Source: Theropithecus gelada (Eukaryota; Chordata; Mammalia; Primates; Cercopithecidae). From it: 64,000 nt of DNA. A program made the translations under genes and the position numbers. Location of the stretch: the NCBI RefSeq assembly GCF_003255815.1, contig NC_037673.1, forward strand, positions 10,743,006 to 10,807,005. Reading direction: 5' to 3'. The notes below the pieces were generated by a model that was not told where the DNA came from, made no database searches, and saw only the letters and a program-made list of their open reading frames with translations. Positions 1 to 11,265 of the stretch are shown in pieces (within the stretch, counting starts at the first letter, position 1; every line of letters starts with the position of its first letter).

Positions 1-2321
1 GGGTACAGCAGTCCACACCTGCTTCCAGAATGTGCCTACTAAACTGAAGGGGTTGGTTTCTGGATGGGTCACCTTGTGGGAATATTACTGGGCAGGGAAC
101 AGTGATGACCAGTCGGTGCTCCAGAAAGCATGCAGAGCATGTCAACAAGAGGGTGGAGAAAATTTAGATGTGATGGAATGAGAATGACCCATGTGTTCCA
201 AGGCTCCCACCTCCCTCTGACTATCAAGGGACATCCTGCCATTGTGAGTTGAGCAGGTGAGAGCACCCTACTTCTGCTGAATCACAGAAAGGATGGAGAA
301 GGATACTCCTTGATGGAAGTGGAGGAAAGGGGATTAGAGAGAGAAGTTGGCTCATTCCATGTAATAGAGTTTAGAGAGAACGTGGGAGGGGACAGTAAAT
401 ATTTCAAGGGCTGCTAAAATGAAGGTTGAGTGGATTTGGTGATTACGGGGGAAAGAAAATAGGCTGAATACCAAATCCTTATTAATGTGTTTCAACAGAT
501 GAGATTTAGCAGAAAATGGAATTTTGAGTTACATGCATGGTGGCCTCTGATCCTGCTCCTGGAAGACAACTTTTAGAAACTTGACCCCAATGGGATGGAG
601 GGTGACCCAGTGAATAGCCACAGCTGTGATGATATGGTCAATGTTGATGTTTCTATTGATAATTTTGTTTCCAAAGAGAGTTTTGGAAACTTTGTCTTCT
701 ATCCTTAGAAGTTAGATTCATCAACTATTTTCTTATAAGAGACTTCTCTGACCCAGGAGCTTCAATAAACAATTAACTTTGAAAATGAACAATGCTTGTT
801 TATTTCTACTGGGGATATTAATTGGAATGCAAAAAAATGACTAGGATACTGTTGGCCCGTTTATGGCCTTTTTCTCCTTGGTTTTTAAACAGTTCTGGAA
901 CTTTTTTAATCTAGCAAGATTTATTTGGCCTCTAAGCAAGGATTCCTCAGTGGCCATGTACAGATTATTTGGTACCGAAGTCACAAACACAAGCCTTTCA
1001 CCTTAGCTGTCTTTGGAGGCTCTACAGCCCATAAAGCTTGTCAATTCTATTTTTTTTTTTTTAAGTGACTTGAGATATAAAGGAAAGTGTGGTAAAAATC
1101 TGTTGGGCTTTTAGCAACCCAAGCTCACCCATGCATCAGCTGTAACACTCAGGGCTTGGTACTTACATTCATAAGCAAGATTACTTCGCTGGGGACCTAC
1201 TTTTCAAACGAAAGTCAAAACAGAAGTCGTTGCCTTAGGTAACCAGCTAAGATATTAATGCTCACGTATCAAAAGCTTGATTGTTCAGAATTGTACCAGT
1301 TTTCCAGTCATTTTTGAGTGGAACAAACCTATTAATGTAATCACATTAAGCAGAGAATAAAAATATTTCAAATTAGTGGTATTTATATATATACATCCTT
1401 ATTTCAAGAAAAGGTATTAAATACAATAAATGGGAGGCAGAATATTCTGATGCACTGTCTGTGTGACTAAAGACCAAGCCAGATTTTGCTTAACTACAAA
1501 ACCTTCCGCTCATCTCTGCTGTAATAAAACAAGCTTCCATCTATTTTTAAGGTAAACTGTTTGTTAAAGATTCATTAAAACTAATTCCATCAACAATTCC
1601 AAAAGCTATTAGAGTTAAATATTTAAACTAAATTTTAAGGGCCAAAAGGGAGTATTTGTGGCTTAATGTACAAATAAATACCACCTGACATACCAGTAGC
1701 TTTCATTAGTTTGTTTCAGCTCTGTTGCTTCTAATGAAATTTAATTAAATTGATTTGGATACTTAAAGGTACAGTACATATAAGCATAAGGATCTGTGCA
1801 ACACCATCTTTTAAAAGCAAATACTGTGTAAATCTGTTTTAGGAATTCAATTTACTGCTACTGGGCTAATTCTAAAGAACCAGTATAACCAAGAAGATTT
1901 GAAAACTTGGAAAAAATGTATATGATTTAGTAGAAGAAAGTATACCACTGTTAACCGCTAGGAGTTAATAGGGACCAATGGATGCAAAAAACCAAAACAA
2001 ACAAAGAAATGAAAATATCTGGGAAATTGAAATAAGACCAAACCAGTCCTCTTACCTCCCTAGCTTTGCTTTTGAGGCCTTAAAACAAAGATTTGACTTG
2101 GATGAGTTTTAACAATGTCCTCTGTGTTTCAATTAGTACTGCAAAGTTAAGTTCGGGATAAAACTAAACAGTCCAGTCTTCAGATTTAGGAATCCAAATG
2201 TCTAGCTTCTAATATATCACTTGAATAGTCAGCTATTTTACATATATACTTATCACTGGTGAACAAATTCGATGTTTACCCTGGGTCTCAACTTCAGGTT
2301 CTCTGTATTCTAGTCTACTTC
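1..2321. other. Intronic sequence without recognised genes or repeats
   Basis: The first 780 bases are mixed purine-rich sequence of unknown origin. From about 790 to 2320 the block is AT-rich and free of any repeat I recognise, apart from a short poly-T near 1051-1063. No splice-bounded coding segment resembling the CTNND2 tail was seen. The repeat-free part could be conserved non-coding DNA, but that is only inference. Confidence 0.5.
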
Positions 2322-2336
2322 AAAATGCTTCTGACA

Positions 2337-2630
2337 GGCTGGGTGCAGTGGCTAATGCCTGTAATTCCAGCACTTTGAGAGGCCAAGGTGGGCAGATCAC
2401 CTGAGATTGGGAGTTCGAGATCAGCCTGAGCAACATGGAGAAACCCTGTCTCTAGTAAAAATACAAAATTACCCGGGCATAGTGGCACATGCCTGTAATC
2501 CCAGCTACTCAGGAGGCTGAGGCAGGAGAATTGTTTGAACTAGGGAGGCAGAGGTTGCAGTAAGCTGAGATCAAGCCATTACACTCCAGTCTGGGCAACA
2601 AGAGCGAAACTCCTTCTCAAAAAAAAAAAA
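2337..2630 (+). mobile_element. AluS-like SINE
   Basis: This is a full-length dimeric Alu starting ggctgggtgcagtggct, with both arms and a 3' A-run. It is flanked by a 13 bp target-site duplication, aaaatgcttctga, at 2322-2334 and 2630-2642. Several substitutions suggest middle age (AluS). It is antisense to CTNND2. Confidence 0.95.
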
Positions 2631-2859
2631 AAATGCTTCTGAAAACGTGAATGGAAGCAGAGTCATTGAACATGCCCTCTGCTACTCTGCTAGGCTTACA
2701 CTCTGGGGTAGCTTTTATTCAATAAAAATTAGTAAGTAGCTAGCACCATGCTGGGCACAGGGCAAGAACAGAGAAAGACTGGCATAGCTGTTGAGGGGAA
2801 GATGAAGGAGAAACAGGTGTTCAAAGCATGATCACATCATGCTTCATACAGCCAGGTTG

Positions 2860-3680
2860 TAAGAGCCATGAAGGAAAAGTACAGGTTATTGGGAAGGACT
2901 GCTATTAGCCTTAGAGAGCTGGAGAAAGTCAGGGAAGTTTTCTGGAAGGGTTATAGTTACACTGGGGCAGCAATAACCAGGCTTGGAGGGAGAGAAGGGG
3001 AGGCATTCCCGGGGGAGGAACTGACTTGTGTTCAGGCAATGCCAAGGCTCTGAGGTGGAAACAGCTTTGTGCCTGAAAAGGAAGAGCCAGGGGAAGCAAG
3101 AATAGTGTGGGCTGAGGCAAAGCGATTGCAGGCAGGGTGGAGGGAAGTCAGCGCAGGGAGGTGAGCAGGACTTTGTGAGAAACTGGAAGGTACTGAAGAG
3201 TTTTAATCATGAGAAAGGCCAGGTCAGATCGGGATTTTTAAAAGTATATTCTAAATGCTTAATGGAAAATAGACTGAAGATGGTAACGTTGATTCCAGAA
3301 AACCAATTAGGCAGTAATATTGTACCAGGACCAGGGACAGATGATGATGGAAGTAAGGATGGGAGACATAGTTGGGTATGGGAGATATTTGGGAAATATA
3401 TCATCAGGGTTTGCGAAAGATAGAGTGGAGATAAGAAAGAAGGAAGTATTAGTTGGATAACTCTCAGATTTCTGAGAAGAACAAGGTGGGTTAGGTGCTA
3501 TTTACTGAGATGGGCAACCATGGAAGAAGAATAGATTTGGGGAATATACTGAGAGCTAAGCACTGGATGTATGGACAGTTAGAGCTGATGAGCTACCTAA
3601 GTGCAGATGTCATGTGGGTAGTTGTATGGATGGGTTTAGTGTTCAATAGTTAAGACCAGATAGAGAAATAAATGTGGATA
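2860..3680 (+). repeat. Old interspersed repeat, family not assigned
   Basis: The text (gain-of-weight style G/A-rich segments, ggccaggtcagat, atttactgagatgggcaac, gtgcagatgtcatgtgggtag) resembles a widespread ancient mammalian repeat whose consensus I partly recall but cannot name safely. It is diverged and carries no meaningful ORF. Confidence 0.4.
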
Positions 3681-3717
3681 CAACTAGTCTTCAAATGCAT
3701 TTAAAAACCATGGGAGC

Positions 3718-3812
3718 AGGGTGCAGCAAACCACCATGGCATGTGTATACTTATGTAACAAACCCGTACTTTCTGCACATGTATCCCAGAACTCAAAGTA
3801 TAATTAAAAAAC
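3718..3812 (+). mobile_element. L1 (primate L1P-type) 3' end fragment
   Basis: The segment reads tgcagcaaaccaccatgg, then catgtgtatacttatgtaac, then gcacatgtatcccagaactc, and ends in an A-rich tail. This is the terminal part of a primate L1 3' UTR. Only about 95 bp remain, a strong 5' truncation. Confidence 0.85.
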
Positions 3813-3887
3813 AATTGTCTTAAGATGGTAGTGCTTTGTGAACGGATCTTGCCTATATGCTGTGAGGTTCTCATGAGACAGGTTCTG

Positions 3888-3918
3888 TGAAAACAAAACA
3901 AAACAAAACAAAACAAAA
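3888..3918 (+). repeat. (AAAAC)n simple repeat
   Basis: Five or six uninterrupted aaaac units stand alone, with no retroelement visible directly upstream. Confidence 0.9.
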
Positions 3919-5940
3919 TGTGAGAGCAGATGAGATCATCTACAGTAGCAGACATAGGGTCCCAAACAAGGATGCTGCAGGGAAGACCAGGACCAGGGTG
4001 TTGGCAAAAAAGACTGAGAAGGAGCGGCTTGCCAGGTAGAGAAAAAAAAGAGTAGTGACAAAGCAGCCTGGGAGGAGGCTGTTTAACAGAGGAAGATGTG
4101 TCAGGGCCTCCCCAGTCCATGGCCTTTTCTTCCTGGATACCCATCTAGACGACACGTCCCAGCCTCTCCTGCCATGTGGCAACCTTTCACACCCATGCGA
4201 TGGAGATCTAGCCAACGGAGGCGGGGCAGTGGGCATGTGTGTTGCCAGGGATAGCTGCAGGCCTTACGTCGTGCCAGAGCCACGGATGGAAGGAGGAGTC
4301 TGGGTCCTGAGTGCCCACATGGAGAAGAGCTGACCTGTCTACTTGAACACCTGTCCAGGATGAATATAGGAGCAAGAAATAAACTTTCGTGTAGTTGGAT
4401 CATTAGATGTTTCGGTCTGTGTGTTACAGTGGGGAGCCCTCCCTAAGTCACACAGGCAATGAGACTCGTTGAACGCTGCAGTTAGGAGCCCTTTCCATGG
4501 AGGCATGAGGACTGACTGCTAGGGGTTGATGAGTACAACAGAAAGTGAGAAAGCCACCATGAATGAACTCCAACCTTCCTAGAAACCTCATTGTGAAAAC
4601 TGGACCATGGGAGAACAGAAAGTGAGAAGGCAGAAGATGGAAAAGGATGGGGAGAGGACATTTTTCAAACACTGTAAGATAGAAGCACGAAGAGCGTATG
4701 TATCTCTAGGGGAAGAATGACCAGAGGGAGAGGATGAAGAAACAGGAAGGAGGAAAACGGACAGTATCAGGAGAAAATAAGCATAAAGTGAAACTATCAA
4801 GAAATAATTGTTAAAATGCATGCCACTATGTAATTGGGGAAAGGTAACCCAATATGGGTGCATCCACTTCGGAATTTCCAGAACCTAGAAGGGAGCGGAG
4901 GATCTAGCAGGTACTTAGTAAATATGCATTGAATGAACGAATGAATGTAAGTTACTAGGAGTGGCCATTTGCTTGTAGGATTGACAGGACTGCTCTAAGA
5001 GGAATCACATGGTATTAAGGAGAATAAGAAAATGAGGGTACTATCGCATTGACTGGCATAGAGAAAAACCCAACTGCTGCACACTTTTATTTTATGCTAC
5101 ATATCTTACCAGTGGTCAATATGTCATCCAGTTAAATGGAGCACTGGCGGTGAGGACGCCATGAACAGCTCTCTCAGAGCAGTACATGGGAATTGTAAAT
5201 TCACCCAGCTTTAACCTCAGGAACTGCTGGTAGCCTGTCACAGGCATGGGGTTATGATAGGACACGTGGCAACAGCAAGAAGCATCGGAGGCAGTTCCAC
5301 ATTCTGTGACCTTACTTCTTCCCTTGGTTGTTGCTGATGTTCTTATATTATTCCAGCTACAAAACAGAGTCTGAAAATGTACAGTTCTCTTTGCATCGAA
5401 CTAGCTGGCCTCCCTGCATAAGGCAGAGGAGTCATGGACTTGGGGCCGTTTTCAAGGTTAAAGCCAATTGGTAATTACTGTAGAAGTACTTCCAGTGAAA
5501 TGACAGCACTGTGGGATCTCCCAAGAATGTGGCTTTTATAAAAACTGGGCACAGATACTCAAAAGGAGCATTGGTGCTGGTGCACACATAGCATGGATGT
5601 CCAGGGAATGAGCATCTCCATAGCCTTTTCTTCACTTTTGCATCCTGTAATAGAAACTCTGCTTTTCAGTGAAGCCCCTAGACAGGGGGACGTAGGTGGC
5701 CACTTGATTAAGAACTGGAAGTATTTACAAAGGCATGTCTCTAAAAGAAAAACGCATGCCCGTCCCGGCTCTTTTCCATTCCAGTTGTTTGCAATGTGGG
5801 CAGACTGATAGTCAATATGGATAATACAGATGAGGGCAACACTCAGGAGGTGGTAAGCATGGAGTTAGGAGGAGCCAAACCCCTGGCTCTGGCAGAAGTT
5901 ATATCAGACTTTGACCATTACACTCAGGTTTTTACGTGAG
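3919..5940. other. Intronic sequence with weak repeat traces
   Basis: Most of this block is unassigned. Around 4060-4435 it has an LTR-like look: an AATAAA-type segment (aagaaataaactttc) is followed by a tail ending gtgtgttacag. The segment 4885-4950 (gcaggtacttagtaaatatg, then gaatgaacgaatga) resembles the 3' terminus of an L2 LINE on the plus strand. ORFs here overlap on both strands and show no protein-like features. Confidence 0.4.
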
Positions 5941-5944
5941 AGGG

Positions 5945-6312
5945 AGTGGGAGGCTGAATAATGCTGTCTGCCCCATAGAAGATGTAACCATCCGAATTCC
6001 CAGAAGCAGTGAATATGCAACCTTAAATGGCCAAAGGGACTTTGCAGATGTGATGAAGTTAAGGACCTTGAAAGGGAGAGATCATTGTGAATATCCCAGG
6101 AGGCCCGATATAATCTCAAGGGTTGTTTCTTATACGAGAGACTCGGGCGGTCACAGAGCAGGCAGTACGACGACGGAAAAAAAGAAATTTCAAAGATGCT
6201 GCACTGCTGCCTCTGATGGTGGAGGAGGAGGCCACCAGCCAAGGAATGCAGGCAGTCTTTAGAAGCTGGAAAAGGCAAGGAAACAGATTCTCTAGAGAAC
6301 TTGTAGATAATT
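5945..6312 (+). mobile_element. MLT1-type MaLR LTR remnant
   Basis: Recognisable MLT1-family blocks occur in order: gaggctgaataatg, the ggactttgcagatgtgatga block, the accagccaaggaatgcaggc block, and gaagctggaaaaggcaagga followed by cagattctctaga. The 3' end with the polyadenylation region is missing. The overlapping ORFs on both strands are LTR sequence, not genes. Confidence 0.65.
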
Positions 6313-8972
6313 AAATACTGGTGATAAGGTACTATGCCAGGATATTAATGTAATTTCCTTATTGTCTCTGTTCTGGCTAAGGTCTCAAGCAAGGCAAAGA
6401 ATAATAGATGCCCCCTTGCCCCACTTTCTCGAAATGTTAGACCTTCCACTTGGAGCTGCAAAAGTGGTGGACATATAGGGTTCTGCAGTATTAGCATATG
6501 ACTCAACTCCAGATTGTATAACATTAGGCTGAGTGTGGAAGTGGCTGGTGGTGAAAACTTCCTTGGAAGTAATCAGTTGGTTGGGGATTCCTCACCCTCC
6601 CTCTCCAGAAGCCCAGAGAGTGGACTATGTAAAGAGTTTCACCATGAGCTCCCTGAAGTTTGGGGGTGGCAGGGCCTGGTGTCTTCAGTGGCATTAGCAG
6701 GGTGATACAGAGATTCAGTGCCAGAGGTGAACTGACCATGGAGCCAAGAACTTTCAGGCCCACCCACTACATGGGCCCCTTCCAGGGTCTGTACCTAATT
6801 TTATATTCATAAAGTGTACTCTTCTTCTTAAATAGACTTCCAAAACGACAAAAGCTACAGGGGCACAAAATTGGTGTCTTCCCTGGCCTGTGTGTAGTCT
6901 GAGGCCGACTGAGAATTCTGAGAGAGATGGCTGAGGAGGTCAGCCATCCCCAGTTGGGAGGTCCTTGGTTGCATGGTGGTACTTCTGAGCAACCCACCCC
7001 ACTGCCCTCCTGAGAGATGGAGCTAGCCAGGAGACATCTCCCATGGGAAGAGTGTACCCAAGCCAGGATATAACCAAGATGGTCAGGTTCTGCTCTCCTC
7101 CTCTTGAGTCTCCTTTCCCACTTAGCTCAACCTTGGGAGGCATTGAGACGGGGAAGCCGCAGCTTATATGAGAAGGGGAGGGAGAGGAGATGGAGCTGGG
7201 AAGAGAGAAGAAACTGATCATGCTGTCTCTCAAGCACACTGAGTTCTCATAGATGTGATATCACCCAGTCTATTGGATCCACCAGAAAACGAGGGAGTAA
7301 GTTTGAGTTAATTGCCCCAAAGTAAGTAAGAAGAATGGACGTAGACTTACATTAAACTTACTGAGTTTACTAGCTCCTGATCTGGTCCTTTGATTCTGCC
7401 TTTTGTCTCTGGGGTATTTTTGTAGGTTTTGATTCAAAATGTTATGAGTGAAGCCTTGTAAAAGGTTGGAATGACAGAGGAAGTGTTTAGTTTGGGTACT
7501 GCTATATGGGATTTCCCCTGACTTGGGGATCTATCCCAGCAACAGCTGTAAGTTAGTCACTTCTTGTTTAGCAACTTGCCATGTGCCAAGTGCATTTCCA
7601 CTTTTGCACAATTGATTTTTGCTTCTGTTCCCATTTGTGCCTTTGCTTTTGGACAGATATCATATGATGAGTATCTGAGAATTGTCTCCGAGAGGTCAGG
7701 AGACTTCGTGAAGAAAGACCTTCTTTGTCAATACCAAACATCAACAAACAACGTCCAGATTTATGGAGGAGACAGTATGGTAGCTGAGTTTAACCTTAGC
7801 CTTTTTGTTTTCTACCCTAACTTGACATCAAGTGATTTAGAAAAGAAAGAACTTGAGGAGCTACAATTGCAAACCTTGTGGACACTAGCCTTGGGTTGTT
7901 TTAAAATCTGGCCGAAAGTCCTTATGTTCTTCCAATAATCTGTTGTTGAAGAATTTTCCAGCACAGTAGAAAGATTAATAAATTCCCGTTAAGCAATTTC
8001 CTTGATAAAATGACAGCTCTACATTTACTAGTTTAATTTATTTCTATAGAGGATTTACTACTTTTTCATCCCTATCTTAGATACCCAGAAAGTAGAATCT
8101 ATTAATTCTCAAAATGGCAACATATTGGAAGACATATTAAAGCCCTTCAGTATTCCTCACTCTTCATACTGCAAAGCTTAAACATCAAAATTTTGAATTT
8201 TGACTATATTGTGTTTTTCCTTGACATTATTTCAAAGTATCTTTCTAATTCTCACTGGAATATGGTATTGTTTTTCAAATGTCCAGCAGATGAGGGTAAT
8301 GGAGTGATATTAAACATGAGAACATCACTTCTGTTTGCAGGGCCATGGGCTACTGGCTCATCTATGTAGAGTGATCAGTCTCCCATAAGCAAGCTGTGAA
8401 AGATGACAAAAGGCTGTATTTACTCCTTCATCCACTCTGGTTTGGACATTTGAGGAAATCTACAGGCACTCCCTTACCCATCTATAATTACTTATTGATT
8501 TCTTGTTTTGTGAGTGCAATGGCGGCAAGAGCTAATAAAATGAATCCAAGAGAGGTAAGGAAAGAGAGCCTAGTGTGAGACAGGCCATGAAGGGCATGAC
8601 TCCACTCCCATCAAAGCTCATTCTTCACTTGCTGTGCAACCCGAGAGTCTATCTTCTCTGACAATAAAAGGAAGGATATTGAAAGATTAGTTTTACGTTT
8701 TCTTTCTCTCATCATGAGTGCAAGAGCAGATACAGTATCTCTATTCAGAGAAATATGATCTTACTCTGTTTCAAGCACAGGCAGTTTGGTATTTTTCAAG
8801 ACATGAACTCACTGTGCAAGATACCAACATTGTATGTGGGGTGGAGTAGAGGGTGGCACAACCATAAAAACACCAGGCCATCAATATTAGGAGGTTTCTA
8901 ACCCCACTGCTTGCCAACAAGAGGTTGGGTCTGACATCTGATCTACCTGTGAAATTTGATCCATACACTTAG
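6313..8972. other. Intronic sequence, nothing recognised
   Basis: I see no repeat family, RNA gene or splice-bounded exon that I can support. A frame at 7564-7938 (124 codons) starts at a non-ATG codon, has no motif or family resemblance, and is taken as chance. Confidence 0.45.
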
Positions 8973-8987
8973 GAACTATGGATTTTA

Positions 8988-9286
8988 TTTATTATTTATT
9001 TTTATTTTTTGAGACAGGGCCTCACTCTGTCACCCAGGCTGGAGTGCAGTGGCATGATCTCTGCTCACTGCAGCCTCCACCTCCTGGGTTCAAGCGATTC
9101 TCCTACCTCTGCCTCCTGAGTAGCTAGGATTACAGGCGTGCACTGCCTGTAATTTTTGTATTTTTAGTAAAGATGGGGTTTTACCATGTTGGCCAGGCTG
9201 GTCTCAAACTCCTGACCTCAAGTGATCCACCTACCTCGGCCTCCCAAAGTGCTGGGAGTATAGGTGTGAGCCACTATGCCCTACCT
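8988..9286 (-). mobile_element. AluS-like SINE
   Basis: A full Alu lies in minus orientation, with a T-rich tail at 8988-9010 and the 5' end near 9286. A 15 bp target-site duplication, gaactatggatttta, is intact at 8973-8987 and 9287-9301. Part of the left-arm/right-arm junction (cactgcctgtaattttt) is shortened compared with a typical Alu. It is sense to CTNND2. Confidence 0.95.
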
Positions 9287-9301
9287 GAACTATGGATTTT
9301 A

Positions 9302-10419
9302 ATTCACTCGGAGAGATACTGAGTGGATGCTGTTCTCTCTGAAGCACTTTGAGATTCTTAGAGCAAAATGAGCTTTAGGACCATAAGCTGAACACTGGAA
9401 AAATCATCTATCACTTTAACAACAGGGACTGCCCTGACCCTTTCCATAGTAACTTTACAGGGTCTGTTTGAATGGCCTGGCTTGTCTTCCAGGCAAGCAG
9501 TGCACGGAGAGGCAAGGGCATGGAAGTATGGAGGTAGCAACCCCTCAATTCTGATCGCCAGCTTTCAGCACCTAGCACTCTCAGTTGTAAACATGGGACT
9601 CTGTTTCCTATAGAAATATTGCCAGCAGGCATAGCTGCGTGGGAGAAAGGAGAAAGACTGTGGGAAGCAGACACTGGATAGGCCTCTAGGGACTAGAGGA
9701 GACAGAGTAGAGAGACCAGGGAGAAAGGAGCTGTAAAAATGTAGGCAGAGGTGAATAGCGATGATGATGATGATGACAAAATGAAATCCTCAGATCCAAA
9801 CCTTCAGCTGCCTGTGGACAGGATGGCAGAGACGGCACTTGCCAATCAAGCAGCTTGGAAAAATGTTGTAGAACTAATGGCAGCAACTCCCATGGATATG
9901 TTACTTTCCATTTTACAAAGCGCTGTGATGACTTCTGTTCTATTTGAGACGTCAGCAATCCACTGTGGCAAGTATTATGGCTTTCCCGTCATGGATGGGA
10001 AAACCAAGGGAGGGGGTGGGTGGGATTGAGGGAGAGATGCCCGCAGTCTTCATGAAAGGCTATGAAGGTTCTTTGATGCAAAGGTCAAGGAAAGATACAG
10101 ACTTGGATACACAAAGTGGAAGGAAGGCACCATGGCGACCCAGGCTTCCAAACCTCCAGAGACCCGAGGGTTTGTCCCGCTGCCTCCAGAGAACATGCTG
10201 CCAGGTATAAGAACAGCCAAAGACCATTTTAAGAGGTCGTTTACTTTTCTGGCGGCTCTGCATCAGGAATGGCTGCTCATCAGGTACAGATAACCGGCTG
10301 CCAAGCAACCCTAGTGCATCTGAAACCTGGTAAATCAGAGGGCTACTCTTTGTGTTCCACCCTTCAGCAGAAGTGGCCAGAGGACTGCCCGAAGTCAGTT
10401 CTTACACTGTTGGGCAGAG
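9302..10419. other. Intronic sequence, with a (GAT)n run
   Basis: There is no recognisable gene. A short gatgatgatgatgatga microsatellite lies at 9759-9776. Small ORFs on both strands overlap and are not credible. Confidence 0.45.
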
Positions 10420-10492
10420 GGTCTCAAGTCACCTGCCCAAGGTCATGCTGCTGGTAAGTGGCAGGGCTGTGCCATGAACCCCTGGCCATCCA
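10420..10492 (-). mobile_element. MIR SINE fragment
   Basis: The reverse of the MIR core is visible: cacctgcccaaggtcatgct, then ggtaagtggcagggctgtgc, then gaacccctgg. About 70 bp remain. Confidence 0.7.
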
Positions 10493-10749
10493 CTCTTTGT
10501 ATTTCACCAAATTGTAGGATGAGCCTTTCAGACACCAATGTGATCTCCAGTTTTATGAGTACAAGTTGAGTGTCCCGCATCAGGAAAGCATAGTCTGTTC
10601 TATTCTCCTCTGCTTCAAACAAGCTTGGAGGAATACATTCATTTTGGGGTGCTATATTACCAAAGGGACACCAACAAACTTACATGCATTTGGCAAAAAA
10701 GGATAGCATGGTGAAGGCTGTGGAAAGGCTGACATATTAGAATATAGCA

Positions 10750-11265
10750 TGTGATGGGATTTAGGACATGCTAACCCCAAATATGGCACCTTGGCATTTG
10801 GGAAAACAACAAAGGCAGAAAGGTTTCTCTCACCTTTCTCTCATGCTTCTTCCCTTAAGCAGGTCATAAAACCCTCATTCGAGAGGTGCCTCCTTATACT
10901 GGAGCAAAGGAACATCCTTATCTCTGAACTCACAGGGGCACAGAGAGGAATCTGGAAGATCCCCCCATTTATCACCATTAGATCATACCCCTTTGTCCTC
11001 CAATCAGACTTCTCCATAGGTGTCCACTCTCCATCAGACTTAAGCATAAAAATACACAAGTTTACCTGTTTCTTTGGGCCTTTATTTCCTTATAGAGGTT
11101 CTCATGTAATTAATTGGCATGTAACTATCTCATGTAATTATCTAATTACACAGATAATTTTGTATGCCTTCTCTCTTGTTACTATAATTTGCTTTTCATT
11201 ATAGGGGCTTCAGTCATGAACCTAGCGATGGGTGAAGGAGGATATTTCTATTCCTCTCCTACACA
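10750..11265 (+). mobile_element. Probable solo LTR (ERV class, family unassigned)
   Basis: The segment starts TGTGATGGG and ends ACACA. It contains LTR-like blocks such as taaccccaaatatggcacct and ggggcttcagtcatgaacct that I recall from dispersed ERV LTRs. No internal retroviral sequence is attached and no clear target-site duplication survives. The 137-codon frame inside is LTR sequence. Confidence 0.5.

Noticed and set aside
7564..7938. 124-codon plus-strand frame
   Set aside because: It opens at a non-ATG codon, has no recognisable domain, start context or splice sites, and lies antisense in an intron; chance is the simplest reading.
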